Below are positions 24,658-33,260 of a stretch of DNA of 64,000 nt, one piece after another (the first letter of the stretch is position 1; each line of letters begins with the position of its first letter). The translations under genes were made by a program, and so were the position numbers. The DNA is taken from contig NZ_CP032869.1 in NCBI RefSeq assembly GCF_003576455.2, positions 4,216,001 through 4,280,000 of the forward strand, read 5' to 3'. The notes under the pieces are model-generated. The model did no database searches. It was given only the letters and a program-made list of their open reading frames with translations, and was not told the DNA's origin. The stretch is from Mucilaginibacter celer (GTDB taxonomy: Bacteria > Bacteroidota > Bacteroidia > Sphingobacteriales > Sphingobacteriaceae).

Positions 24658-25395
24658 ATGAAAACTTCGCAAAATACAGTACTTATTACCGGCGGCAGTG
24701 CCGGGATAGGTTTCGAAATAGCCAAACAACTATCAGCCAAAAACAACCATGTTATCATTATCGGCCGCAACCAGGAACGTTTGGATAAAGCTGCCGCTCA
24801 GTTACAAAATGTAACAGCCATTAAAGCGGATATTTCAAACGGCGATGACGTTGACGCTTTAACCGCCCGCATTATCAAAGATTTCCCGCAATTGAACGTG
24901 GTGATTGATAATGCAGGTGCCGCTTCCATCAACGATTTGCTTACCACAAAAAACGTTTTTGAAAAAGCGCAGGAAGAAATGTTTACCAACTACATTTCGG
25001 TTATCCGCCTGAACGAAAAACTACTGCCGGTTTTACAGCAACAGCCCGAAGCAGCTATCGTTAACGTATCGTCAATCGTGGCGTTTCTTCCAGGCAAACA
25101 AACAGCCACCTACTCGGCTACCAAGGCAGCTTTACACTCATACACCATTTCGTTACGTGCCGCTTTAGAGGGTAGTAATGTTAAAGTATTTGAGCTGATG
25201 CCGCCATTGGTTAACACCGAATTTTCGGCCGAGATTGGTGGGCATAACGGCATCCCCGCTTCGCAGGTTGCTGATGAATTTGTTGCCGGTTTTGAAACCG
25301 ATAATTTTGAGATCCGCGTGGCCGGTACCGAGCCATTTTACCGCCTGTTTTTATCAAACCCGGCCGAAGCATTAAAAGCCCTGCACCAGAGATAA
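24658..25395 (+). CDS. short-chain dehydrogenase (SDR), tandem duplicate
   Basis: 245 residues, clearly a duplicate of the preceding gene: the first 55 residues are almost identical and the C-terminal ELMPPLVNTEFSAEIGG stretch is shared. The cofactor loop TGGSAGIG and the catalytic TYSATKAAL are intact, but the NNAG motif reads DNAG here. Most divergence lies in the middle third and in the helix after the catalytic Tyr, where SDRs bind substrate, which suggests a shift in specificity. 32 bp separate the two genes. The stop codon lies within a terminator hairpin. Confidence 0.9.
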   Translation: MKTSQNTVLITGGSAGIGFEIAKQLSAKNNHVIIIGRNQERLDKAAAQLQNVTAIKADISNGDDVDALTARIIKDFPQLNVVIDNAGAASINDLLTTKNVFEKAQEEMFTNYISVIRLNEKLLPVLQQQPEAAIVNVSSIVAFLPGKQTATYSATKAALHSYTISLRAALEGSNVKVFELMPPLVNTEFSAEIGGHNGIPASQVADEFVAGFETDNFEIRVAGTEPFYRLFLSNPAEALKALHQR

Positions 25396-25416
25396 TCTCT
25401 GGTTTTATTTTTTTTC
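25386..25416 (+). terminator. intrinsic terminator overlapping the SDR stop codon
   Basis: CCAGAGA-TAA-TCTCTGG (25386-25402) followed by a T-rich tract to 25416. The loop is the TAA stop of the second SDR, so translation termination and transcript folding coincide. Confidence 0.75.
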
Positions 25417-25423
25417 CTAAAAA

Positions 25424-25442
25424 ATACCAATCGGTATTTTTT
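25424..25442 (+). promoter_or_regulatory. TetR-type operator 2 (transporter promoter)
   Basis: ATACCAATCGGTAT (25424-25437) matches operator 1 at 13 of 14 positions. A TATTTTTT -7-like box overlaps its 3' end (25435-25442), 21 bp before the transporter ATG. Confidence 0.75.
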
Positions 25443-25463
25443 AGGAAAATTATCAATACCACA

Positions 25464-27017
25464 ATGAGCACTCAACTAAAAAAAAGTATCCTCGTCATCA
25501 CCGTTATAGCCGCTGCTATTATGGAATTGATTGACACCTCCATAGTAAACGTAGCCCTCAATTACATGAGCGGCAACCTTGGCGCAACGCTCGAAGACAC
25601 ATCGTGGGTAATTACAGCCTACGCCATAGCCAATATTATTGTAATACCCATGACCAGCTTTTTAACCGCCAAACTGGGCCGCCGTAATTATTATATAGGC
25701 TCCATTATTGCCTTTACCCTCTTTTCGGCCTTGTGCGGCTTCGCTACAAATATCTGGACATTGGTTGCTTTCCGCTTTTTGCAGGGGATAGGTGGCGGTG
25801 CACTGTTATCCGTATCGCAGGCAATAGTGTTTGAAGTTTATGGTAAAGAACGCGTAGGCATTGCCAGTGCCCTGTTTGGCGTGGGCGTGTTTTTAGGCCC
25901 AACCATTGGTCCTACATTGGGCGGCTTTATAACCGAAAACTATAGCTGGCCATGGATTTTTTACATCAATATTCCTATCGGCATCGCGGTTACCATATCA
26001 AGCCTGCTGTTAGTGTCCGAACCGGAAATTGCAGCCAAAGTAAAAAGTGTGGACTGGTGGGGCATCCTGCTGCTGATAATCGGGATCGGCTCACTTCAAA
26101 CCGTGTTGGAACGCGGCGAAACCGACGATTGGTTTGCGGCCAAATATATTATTGTATTAACCATTGTTGCCATAATTGCCTTAAGCACGTTTATCTGGTG
26201 GGAATTAACCACGCCCAATCCGGTTATTGATTTGCGGGTACTGAAAAGCAAATCGCTGGCGGTGGCAGCCGTATTAACTTTTGTAACCGGTTTCGGCTTG
26301 TTTACATCGGTGTTTCTTACACCGGTGCTGGCGCAAAGGGTATTGTATTTCCCGCCAACTATAACAGGGCTTATTCTATTGCCGGGTGCTGCATTGGCTA
26401 TTGTTGGCCTGCTGTTTTCAGCAACTTTGTTAAAAAGAGGTGTATCGCCGTTAGTTATCATCACTTCGGGCTTTGTTATTTTTATCTCGTTTGCCTGGCA
26501 AATGTCGCGGGTAAACCTCGAAGCAGCTCCCGGCGATTTAGTGGGCCCGCTTATTTACCGCGCCATGGGTATAGCCTTGCTTACCGTGCCGCTTACTGCT
26601 TTGGCAGTATCGGGTCTGGCACCTAAAGATATCCCGCAGGGCACGGCCCTTAACAATATGATGCGGCAATTGGGCGGCTCGTTCGGCATTGCGGTGATCA
26701 ACACTTATGTGGCCCAGCGTTTTGGTTTGCACCGCAGCGATTTACTAAGCAACATAACCACATTTAATGACCAGGCTACGGCAAGACTAACTAAACTCAC
26801 CAATTACTTTGCGGGCCGTGGTTTCTCCAGCTTCGATGCTCATAAAAAAGCTATTGCAGTAGTTGACGGCACCATCAACAGGCAATCTTATTTGTTAAGT
26901 TATTTAGATGCCTACCTGTTCACCGGTTTGGTGTTTTTAGCAGCTATGCCATTGTTGTTGCTGGTTATTAACCGTAAAAAACAAGCCGGACCGGTTGTTA
27001 TTATCGGCGATCATTAA
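25464..27017 (+). CDS. DHA2-family (EmrB/QacA-like) 14-TM drug efflux transporter
   Basis: 517 residues with 14 predicted hydrophobic helices. MELIDTSIVNVALNYM with an acidic residue in TM1 is the DHA2 signature. Motif A-like sequence is in TAKLGRRNYYIG, and motif C is GVGVFLGPTIGPTLGGFI in TM5. It should expel cationic or amphipathic compounds by proton antiport across the inner membrane. No membrane-fusion protein or outer-membrane channel is adjacent. Own operator-bearing promoter; the TetR gene follows after 30 bp. Confidence 0.92.
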   Translation: MSTQLKKSILVITVIAAAIMELIDTSIVNVALNYMSGNLGATLEDTSWVITAYAIANIIVIPMTSFLTAKLGRRNYYIGSIIAFTLFSALCGFATNIWTLVAFRFLQGIGGGALLSVSQAIVFEVYGKERVGIASALFGVGVFLGPTIGPTLGGFITENYSWPWIFYINIPIGIAVTISSLLLVSEPEIAAKVKSVDWWGILLLIIGIGSLQTVLERGETDDWFAAKYIIVLTIVAIIALSTFIWWELTTPNPVIDLRVLKSKSLAVAAVLTFVTGFGLFTSVFLTPVLAQRVLYFPPTITGLILLPGAALAIVGLLFSATLLKRGVSPLVIITSGFVIFISFAWQMSRVNLEAAPGDLVGPLIYRAMGIALLTVPLTALAVSGLAPKDIPQGTALNNMMRQLGGSFGIAVINTYVAQRFGLHRSDLLSNITTFNDQATARLTKLTNYFAGRGFSSFDAHKKAIAVVDGTINRQSYLLSYLDAYLFTGLVFLAAMPLLLLVINRKKQAGPVVIIGDH

Positions 27018-27024
27018 AAATTAA

Positions 27025-27043
27025 ATACCAGTTGGTACATTTG
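27025..27043 (+). promoter_or_regulatory. TetR-type operator 3 overlapping the tetR -7 box
   Basis: ATACCAGTTGGTAC at 27025-27038 (TACC-N4-GGTA core shared with operators 1 and 2). TACATTTG, an exact TAnnTTTG, lies at 27036-27043. The tetR ATG is at 27048, so the transcript would be leaderless or nearly so. Confidence 0.75.
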
Positions 27044-27047
27044 CATT

Positions 27048-27650
27048 ATGGAAAAGGAATTGTCAAAAGCCGAGCGTACGCGCCAGTTCATTATTGAGCG
27101 CACCTCATCTGTTTTCAATAAAAAAGGGTATGCCGGCACTTCCATGTCTGATTTGACCGAGGCTACCGGCCTTTCCAAGGGCAGCATTTACGGTAACTTT
27201 AAAAACAAGGAAGAGGTTGCTGCCGAAGTGTTTGAATATAACTCGGGCAAGGTGCGTAAGCAGATCCTTGAACGTATTGCCCGGGCTACTTCCTATCACG
27301 ATAAATTGATGGTATATGCCCAGGTGTATCACAGCTTTACCCGCGGCGATTTTATCCCCGGCGGCTGTCCTATACTTAATACCGCCGTTGATGCTGATGA
27401 TACCAATCCTATGCTTAAAGACAAAGCCGCCAAAGCTGTAATCCGTTGGAAAAATAGCATCGAAAACCTGATAAAAGCGGGCATTGAAGCAGGCGAACTA
27501 AAGCCCGGCATCAAAACTACCGAAACCGCTTTGAGCATAATAGCGCTTATTGAGGGCGGCATTATGATCTCGAAAGTTACCGATTCGCCGGCCAACCTGG
27601 ATATTGTGCTCGGCTCGGTGCAGCAACTGGTTGATACTTTGAAGTTGTAA
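27048..27650 (+). CDS. TetR/AcrR family repressor
   Basis: 200 residues. The N-terminal HTH (residues 10-55) reads RQFIIERTSSVFNKKGYAGTSMSDLTEATGLSKGSIYGNFKNKEEV, the standard TetR pattern. The C-terminal ligand domain has a Cys in FIPGGCPILNTAVDADD, a feature of the TetR subfamily regulating SDR or efflux genes. It presumably binds the three TACC-N4-GGTA operators in this cluster, controlling the SDR pair, the transporter and itself, with release by a toxic small molecule. Confidence 0.92.
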   Translation: MEKELSKAERTRQFIIERTSSVFNKKGYAGTSMSDLTEATGLSKGSIYGNFKNKEEVAAEVFEYNSGKVRKQILERIARATSYHDKLMVYAQVYHSFTRGDFIPGGCPILNTAVDADDTNPMLKDKAAKAVIRWKNSIENLIKAGIEAGELKPGIKTTETALSIIALIEGGIMISKVTDSPANLDIVLGSVQQLVDTLKL

Positions 27651-27765
27651 ATTAGTGCATTATCATTAGAGCTACAAGCTGTTATTTGTTTATGACAATA
27701 ATTGGATATACCTTTGAAAACAAAAGAAACGTTCCCAGCGTTATCTGCTTTACCAATTATTATTT

Positions 27766-28155
27766 ATGTCGAAAAAGATTTTAATCCTTGATGATAGCGA
27801 GGATATTCTGGAAGTGATGAAAGAGGCTCTTGAAATGGAGCACTATGAAGTTGAGGTACTGAACTATACTGATGACATCTGCAAGGCGGCGCTATCAGCC
27901 AAAGCCGATCTTGTGATATTGGATTACATATTATTTGGTATAAACGGTGGCGAATTATGCCACATCTTAAAAACAACGCCATCCACGGCACATATCCCGG
28001 TGGTAATGGTATCGGCCTACCCGCGTGTGCTGGAATCATTAGGTAACTATGGTTCAGACGCATTTATTGCCAAGCCTTTTAACCTGAGCGATATTATTGA
28101 TGCGGTTAATCATTGTTTTTTAGGTGCCGGGGATGATGTGGCGCATATGGCGTAA
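27766..28155 (+). CDS. single-domain response regulator (receiver only)
   Basis: 129 residues, a CheY-like receiver alone. The acidic pocket is D9-D10, the phospho-accepting Asp is D53 (VILDYILFG), the switch residue is the Ser in VVMVSAYP, and the Lys lies in FIAKPFNLSDII. There is no output domain and no kinase beside it, so it probably acts by protein-protein contact or in a phosphorelay from a distant hybrid kinase. Confidence 0.9.
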   Translation: MSKKILILDDSEDILEVMKEALEMEHYEVEVLNYTDDICKAALSAKADLVILDYILFGINGGELCHILKTTPSTAHIPVVMVSAYPRVLESLGNYGSDAFIAKPFNLSDIIDAVNHCFLGAGDDVAHMA

Positions 28156-28220
28156 AGAGGAAAATTAAAAAGAAAAGTCATGCTGAAACAAATTCCGGCA
28201 TGACTACTTTGTTGTAACAT

Positions 28221-28682
28221 CTATCTGAACAAATCAAAACTATACTGCGCCATACTCCAAAATTCATCCAAAGCAATAATGCGGGGTTTGAAAAAGGAAA
28301 TAAGCGCGGGCCAGTCCTGTTGGTTAAATACGCTTACGCCGGGCAGCGTTTTAATAATGCGGCTTACGGTTTTATAGTTTTCATCAACGGTGTGCAGTTG
28401 CCATTCCCACTCTTCATCAAGCTGGCTGTTAAGGATGTTTTTCAGCTCCATAAACTGATCAAACATTAATTGCTGGATGTCCGTATCTGGATGGCTCATC
28501 TCGATAGCTATAAAGGCTGATTTATTATCGGCCTGCATCCTGAAGTAAAGATGTTTAATCCCCGTTTTATAATTAACCCAGTTAATCTTCAATCCATCTG
28601 CCGAAAGCCGGGGTTTCAGATATTGACCTAATGCCGTCCAGAATGCCTGTTTTAACTGGGTTGCCTGTTCTTTCGAGTACAA
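28221..28682 (-). CDS. DUF4268 domain protein
   Basis: 153 residues, nearly all DUF4268: YSKEQATQLKQAFWTALGQYLKP, INWVNYKTGIKHLYFRM, SAFIAIEMSHPD and a C-terminal half with EWEWQL and FFKPRIIALDEFWSMAQYSFDLF. Some longer proteins fuse this domain to nuclease-like regions, but here it stands alone. Cytosolic; function unknown. Single gene. Confidence 0.83.
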   Translation of the reverse strand: MYSKEQATQLKQAFWTALGQYLKPRLSADGLKINWVNYKTGIKHLYFRMQADNKSAFIAIEMSHPDTDIQQLMFDQFMELKNILNSQLDEEWEWQLHTVDENYKTVSRIIKTLPGVSVFNQQDWPALISFFKPRIIALDEFWSMAQYSFDLFR

Positions 28683-28802
28683 ATTTGCCTTGTTTTGTAA
28701 AAAAACAAATGTAAGGCTTTTTACATAAATGCGCCTTGAATCAAACGACAGGCACAGGGAAATCGCTTTTAAAAATCAGAGTTGCTATTTCTACGTGAAA
28801 AA

Positions 28803-28881
28803 GCCTCACCCCAGCCCTCTCCAAAGGAGAGGGAGCATCTTATTTTAAAGTCCTCTCCTTTGGAGAGGATTTAGGTGAGGC
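28803..28881. repeat. palindromic intergenic repeat, family C
   Basis: Outer arms GCCTCACC (28803-28810) and GGTGAGGC (28874-28881) plus inner CCTCTCC-AAA-GGAGAGG type hairpins on both sides. A nested, almost fully palindromic 79-bp element in the gap between the DUF4268 and DUF3892 genes. Confidence 0.75.
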
Positions 28882-28980
28882 CACATATAGTATATTTTTT
28901 TAAAAAGCGATTTCCCTAACGACAGGCACCGCTATCTGTCATAATAAACAATATCTTTACCACTCATCACACAAAAATTT

Positions 28981-29268
28981 ATGGCAAGCTACCAGGTAAA
29001 TTGTATCGATAAACCCAAAACATCAGGCGCTGTTGAACAAATAACGCATATCGGTTATTACGAATCGTTAGACAGGCCGCGGGTGGTGATCTCTGTTGCC
29101 GAAGCCATCAAACGTATCGAAGCCAACAGCCAGGCATTTTATGTAAGTACCGAAAGGGGTAAAACCTATCTTACCGTAGTAAAACCCGAAGATGGTGGTA
29201 AAAAACACCTGAGTTCATTAAAGGATAAATCCGGTACAGATAATCTTTTAACACTTGAAGATGTTTAA
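28981..29268 (+). CDS. DUF3892 domain protein
   Basis: 95 residues. The DUF3892 signature is present: YQVNCIDKP, ITHIGYYES, the VVISVAEAIKRIEAN helix and FYVSTERGKTYLTVVKPEDGGKKHLSS. A small cytosolic alpha/beta protein of unknown role, widely scattered in soil bacteria. Confidence 0.85.
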   Translation: MASYQVNCIDKPKTSGAVEQITHIGYYESLDRPRVVISVAEAIKRIEANSQAFYVSTERGKTYLTVVKPEDGGKKHLSSLKDKSGTDNLLTLEDV

Positions 29269-29336
29269 ATGAAGATGTTTAAATTATAATAAGACGTACT
29301 GTATCACGTTTAAGAAACATAACGTAATACCTTATT

Positions 29337-29732
29337 ATGAAAAAACTACTACCTATTATTTGTGTTGCCGCCGTATTATTTTCGTGCAAAAAAGATAAGC
29401 TTCCCTATAACGACCTGCAGGGGAAATGGCGGGAGGCCAGATATGAAAAAATTGTTGTAACAACAGATGGAAAAACAATCATATCCGGCGATACTTCCAC
29501 ATATGTGGTACTTAACTTTCAATCGAAGTATTCGGGCGTGTCAGACGGAGGCGACGGTCCATTTGGCTATTCGTTAAAAACCTTAAAATTTCACTATTCG
29601 GCAATTGATAACCGAAGTTGGAATATTGGCCTTCCGCATCCTGATACCCTTACTTTAACAGAAATTAATAATGATCTGGAACCGGGAATGAGGTCACGAA
29701 CTGATATTACTTATTTTAGCAGGATTAAATAA
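29337..29732 (+). CDS. small predicted lipoprotein
   Basis: 131 residues. MKKLLPIICVAAVLFSCKK is a lipoprotein signal peptide with the lipobox Cys at 17. The mature part, with DLQGKWREARYEKIVV, resembles the lipocalin-like beta-barrel start seen in many Bacteroidota lipoproteins ('GxWxl'), but the match is partial. Outer-membrane or periplasmic anchoring expected; function unknown. Confidence 0.65.
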   Translation: MKKLLPIICVAAVLFSCKKDKLPYNDLQGKWREARYEKIVVTTDGKTIISGDTSTYVVLNFQSKYSGVSDGGDGPFGYSLKTLKFHYSAIDNRSWNIGLPHPDTLTLTEINNDLEPGMRSRTDITYFSRIK

Positions 29733-29864
29733 TTGGGCGATTTTTTTGAAGCTGAGCCCGTCACCAAAGTAATTTTGAGCCCCTCACCAAACCTACACCT
29801 TTATTTTAAACCGATCTTTGTTTTGTTGTAAAAGCAAAAGCTTTTCAGCTTAAAGTTTAAAATA

Positions 29865-30683
29865 ATGGATAAGAAAGTAATATTAATAACCGGCGCATCG
29901 GCCGGGATAGGCAAAGCCTTTGCGGAGGAATTACTAAAGGACGGACACACGGTTTACGGGGCAGCCCGCCGGGTTGATAAGATGGATACTATTGCCAAAC
30001 AGGGAGTTAAAGTATTGGCGATGGATGTAACTGATGAAGCTGCGATGGCACAGGGTATTGATACCATCATCAAAGCCGAAGGCCGCATTGATGTGTTAAT
30101 CAATAATGCCGGTTTTGGCTTAATGGGAGCTATTGAGGATACGCCACTCAGTGATGCCCGCTATCAACTGGAAGTAAATTTGTTTGGCGTGGCAAGGCTT
30201 ACGCAACTGGTTTTGCCGCATATGCGCAAACAGCGTTCGGGTACTATCATCAATATATCCAGTATCGGCGGCAAATTTGCAATGCCGCTTGGAGGCTGGT
30301 ATCATGCAAGCAAATTTGCATTAGAAGCCATGAGCGATGCGCTGCGAAACGAAGTAAAACAATTCGGGATAAATGTGGTGGTGATTGAGCCGGGAGGTAT
30401 CCAATCAGAATGGGGCGGCATAGCGGTTGATAACCTGCTGAAAGTGTCGGGCAAGGGACCTTATGCGCCTATGGCTAATAAATTTGTAAAGGCGTTTACC
30501 CAAAGTATTGACGCAAAACTTCCGGGACCGACAGAGATTGTTAAACTGGTACGGAAAGCCATCGCCGCAAAAAAACCTAAAACCCGTTACCATGCCGGTC
30601 ACATGGCAGGTTTAGCGCTTTTTATGCGTTGGCTGCTTCCGGATAATGCTTTTGATAAGATGATGAGCAGCCAGTTGAAGTGA
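29865..30683 (+). CDS. SDR oxidoreductase (SDR-AraC cassette 1)
   Basis: 272 residues. TGASAGIGKAFAEELLKDGH is the cofactor loop; INNAGFG, INISSIGGKF and WYHASKFALEAMSD supply the remaining SDR residues. The ARRVDKM segment after strand 2 suggests NADP(H). The C-terminal extension (MAGLALFMRWLLPDNAFDKMMSSQL) is hydrophobic and typical of the retinol-dehydrogenase-like SDRs. An AraC-family gene follows 24 bp downstream; a related pair lies at 60.4-62.4 kb. Confidence 0.9.
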   Translation: MDKKVILITGASAGIGKAFAEELLKDGHTVYGAARRVDKMDTIAKQGVKVLAMDVTDEAAMAQGIDTIIKAEGRIDVLINNAGFGLMGAIEDTPLSDARYQLEVNLFGVARLTQLVLPHMRKQRSGTIINISSIGGKFAMPLGGWYHASKFALEAMSDALRNEVKQFGINVVVIEPGGIQSEWGGIAVDNLLKVSGKGPYAPMANKFVKAFTQSIDAKLPGPTEIVKLVRKAIAAKKPKTRYHAGHMAGLALFMRWLLPDNAFDKMMSSQLK

Positions 30684-30691
30684 AGTTAAGT

Positions 30692-30699
30692 TATCTTTG
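30692..30699 (+). promoter_or_regulatory. -7 promoter element for the AraC gene
   Basis: TATCTTTG (exact TAnnTTTG) ends 8 bp before the ATG at 30708, so transcription would start at or just before the start codon. Confidence 0.55.
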
Positions 30700-30707
30700 C
30701 AAACCCA

Positions 30708-31511
30708 ATGGAAGATAAAAACCACATCATGTTCAGCAACCTGCTGTACTCCTGCGTTGCCGATAAACAGCGGGGCAATGAGCAATTTGTTCATGAGCAT
30801 GTTTTTGGATATATCATAGCAGGCGAAGTGCACTCCTTTAGCTGTAATGGTGCACAAATATTTAAGGAAGGTATGATTGGCCTGATCCGCCGTAACCAGC
30901 TTGTAAAATCGGTAAAAGTACCGGGCGCGGGCGGCGATTTCAAATCTATCAATATATTTTTAGAACAGGATTTTTTACGGCGGTATGCGGCCGAAAACAA
31001 GCTATCTTCAATGCCCCGTTACGCGGGCGAGCCCATGATAGAGCTTACCGGCGATCCTTTCATTAAAGGTTATTTTGATTCCCTGCTGCCTTATTTTGAT
31101 AATTCGGCACAGTTAAACCCAGCCCTGGCCGAACTGAAAACCCGTGAAGCTGTCGAACTGCTACTCCGGGCCAATCCCGAATTGAAAAACCTGCTGTTTG
31201 ATTTCAGCGAGCCTCACAAAATTGACCTGGAGGCTTTCATGAATCAGCATTACATGTACAATGTATCAACCGCACAGTTTGCCCGCCTCACCGGCCGCAG
31301 CCTGGCCGGTTTTAAACGGGATTTTGAAAAGGTTTTCAACATTCCACCCGGTAGGTGGCTGCAGCAAAAACGCCTTAACGAAGCTTATTACCAGATAAGC
31401 GAAAAAGGCCGTAAAGCATCAGATGTTTATCTTGATGTGGGATTTGAAAACCTTTCGCATTTTTCATACTCATTTAAGAAAGCATTCGGCGTGGCACCGT
31501 CGACTATTTGA
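30708..31511 (+). CDS. AraC family transcriptional regulator (cassette 1)
   Basis: 267 residues. The N-terminal about 150 residues form a cupin-like effector domain (EQFVHEHVFGYIIAGEVHSFSCNG). The C-terminal double HTH (about 170-267) contains STAQFARLTGRSLAGFKRDFEKVF and the AraC signature KASDVYLDVGFENLSHFSYSFKKAFGVAP. Paralogue of the regulator at 61610. It likely controls the upstream SDR. It has its own -7 box inside the intergenic 24 bp. Confidence 0.93.
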   Translation: MEDKNHIMFSNLLYSCVADKQRGNEQFVHEHVFGYIIAGEVHSFSCNGAQIFKEGMIGLIRRNQLVKSVKVPGAGGDFKSINIFLEQDFLRRYAAENKLSSMPRYAGEPMIELTGDPFIKGYFDSLLPYFDNSAQLNPALAELKTREAVELLLRANPELKNLLFDFSEPHKIDLEAFMNQHYMYNVSTAQFARLTGRSLAGFKRDFEKVFNIPPGRWLQQKRLNEAYYQISEKGRKASDVYLDVGFENLSHFSYSFKKAFGVAPSTI

Positions 31512-31530
31512 TGTTTGACTCAATTAATAG

Positions 31531-31887
31531 TTATTGCTTTTTATCAACCACGTACGAGCTTATCTTTTTTACCTTACCATCGGTCAGCTCATAAAAATCG
31601 GCATAGTACATTTCAAATACCTTGCCCTCTTTACCCTGGCATTTTACCAGGCCATCAACGGCTGCGGTGTTTCCCTCTGCCACCACATGATCTTTTGTTG
31701 ATGATATCATTTTTACTTCTTCCATACCGCCAAAAAACCGTTCAACTTCGGCCTTGCCATTCATAACAGTAATATTGGTGCCGGTCATCGTCCACACCAC
31801 GTCATCAGCAAAAAAGCTCAGTATTTTTTCTACGTCGTTGTTATCAAAGGCTTCTACAACCTGTAATACAATTTCCTTGGTTCCCAT
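31531..31887 (-). CDS. SnoaL-like / NTF2-fold protein
   Basis: 118 residues from the ATG at 31887; the open frame runs 27 codons further upstream, but that part lacks the fold. MGTKEIVLQVVEAFDNNDVEKILSFFADDVVWTM is the standard SnoaL-like start, and FYELTDGKVKKISSYVVDKKQ the end. The cone-shaped NTF2 fold often binds or isomerises small hydrophobic molecules, but no catalytic His/Asp pair is clear. Convergent with the AraC gene. Confidence 0.82.
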   Translation of the reverse strand: MGTKEIVLQVVEAFDNNDVEKILSFFADDVVWTMTGTNITVMNGKAEVERFFGGMEEVKMISSTKDHVVAEGNTAAVDGLVKCQGKEGKVFEMYYADFYELTDGKVKKISSYVVDKKQ

Positions 31888-32124
31888 AGTTTTTGTTTTT
31901 GTTTGATATAAAGTTAGTACGATTTGGGCGTGGCAGCAGGGGGCAAAAGTGACATTATCAGGGGCCATTACCGACTAAATATTTATTTCCAGCCTGTTCA
32001 GTTTAACCAGTAAAACAATACATCGTTCACAATCAACAAAATCGATGCAAATTGCGTTTAACAATTATATAATACGGATCCGCAGATTATTATTTACATT
32101 GCTGCATATAAACTAACCTATCAC

Positions 32125-32598
32125 ATGATCAATAAACAACCGGCAAACCAAAGCGCCGCGGCGCTGGTAAAAACAACTATTATTATACATCTGGCTTTAA
32201 CAGCGGGGCAAATTCTGTTCGCGGTGGTCACTTTTTTAATTCCTAAAAAGCCGGCTACCGGTCATAGTAACGATATGCTGATATTTATTGTACCCACCCT
32301 TGCCGTAAGCTGTTTTGCGGCAGGTCACTTATTATTTAAAAAGTTGTTAAGCAATATTAATAGCCAGAGCCCGCTAAAGGCCAAACTCATCAGCTATCAA
32401 TCGGCAACCATTATCAGGCTTGCGCTGCTGGAGGGACCGTCATTATTTGCCATTGTAAGTTTCCTGATAACGGGTAACATGGTATTTATTGGTATAGCGG
32501 GATTAATTATATTGTACTTCATTTATCTTCGGCCTACCAGGCAAAAAATTGAAGATGATTTGAATTTGGGTTATGATGAAAAGGCAGAACTGAATTAA
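32125..32598 (+). CDS. four-helix membrane protein, unknown function
   Basis: 157 residues with four hydrophobic segments (about residues 17-38, 48-68, 90-112 and 115-133), the last two being a near-repeat of the first two: ALTAGQILFAVVTFLI and ALLEGPSLFAIVSFLITG share an L-x-x-G-x-x-L-F-A-I/V-V-S/T-F-L-I core. The gene thus looks like an internal duplication of a two-helix unit. Charged C-terminal tail. No known family recognised; similar proteins occur in Sphingobacteriaceae. Confidence 0.65.
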   Translation: MINKQPANQSAAALVKTTIIIHLALTAGQILFAVVTFLIPKKPATGHSNDMLIFIVPTLAVSCFAAGHLLFKKLLSNINSQSPLKAKLISYQSATIIRLALLEGPSLFAIVSFLITGNMVFIGIAGLIILYFIYLRPTRQKIEDDLNLGYDEKAELN

Positions 32599-32665
32599 AG
32601 ATTCTGCCAGGCACCCGGTCCGGTTTGGGAAAATTAGCGACATTAGCGTATACTTCATCCAGACC

Positions 32666-33238
32666 ATGTATCCCGAACTTATCCATCACATCAAACGATA
32701 CGTTAAGCTAACCGAAGCCGAAGAGGTCACGATATGCAGGCATTTCGAGCTGAAAAAATTTAAAAAGAAGGAGTTGCTGCTTGAGCCGGGAAAACTTTGC
32801 GCAGGCAACTATTTTGTACTTAAAGGCCTGGTACGGCAATACTTTGTTAATAATAAACTGAACGAACAGATTATCCAGTTTGGGCTGGAAACCTGGTGGA
32901 TAGCTGATCAGGACAGCCTGTTAAACCATATCCCCGCTACCACGTACATCCAAACAATCGAAGCATCTGAGCTACTTCTGCTTACCGAAAAAAATAGAAT
33001 TGCCTTATTTGAAGCTGTGCCGCAAATGGAAGCATACTTTAGGGTAATGATGCAAAAGGCCTTTATTGCCGCCCAGCGCCGGATAGGCTATATTTTTAAT
33101 ATGAACGATGAGGAGCGCTACCGTAATTTTACCGAACTGTTCCCGGCATTTGTTCAGCGGGTGCCCCAGTATATGCTGGCCTCCTACCTGGGCTTCACTC
33201 CGCAGTTTTTAAGCAGGTTGCGGGCTAAAAAAATCTGA
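32666..33238 (+). CDS. Crp/Fnr family transcriptional regulator
   Basis: 190 residues. The N-terminal cupin-like cNMP-binding fold (KKFKKKELLLEPGKLCAGNYFVLKGLVRQYF) is followed by a long dimerisation helix and a C-terminal HTH with YMLASYLGFTPQFLSRLRAKK. The residues that contact cAMP phosphate in classical CRP are not evident, as usual in Bacteroidota members. 72 bp upstream of an AhpD-like gene, a pairing common in Bacteroidota. Confidence 0.9.
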   Translation: MYPELIHHIKRYVKLTEAEEVTICRHFELKKFKKKELLLEPGKLCAGNYFVLKGLVRQYFVNNKLNEQIIQFGLETWWIADQDSLLNHIPATTYIQTIEASELLLLTEKNRIALFEAVPQMEAYFRVMMQKAFIAAQRRIGYIFNMNDEERYRNFTELFPAFVQRVPQYMLASYLGFTPQFLSRLRAKKI

Positions 33239-33260
33239 TTTTCTTAAACTCAGTTCATTT

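Noticed and set aside
24658..25395. Second SDR as a pseudogene because of the DNAG motif
   Set aside because: The frame is intact and the catalytic Ser, Tyr and Lys are present; the change is tolerated in some SDRs.
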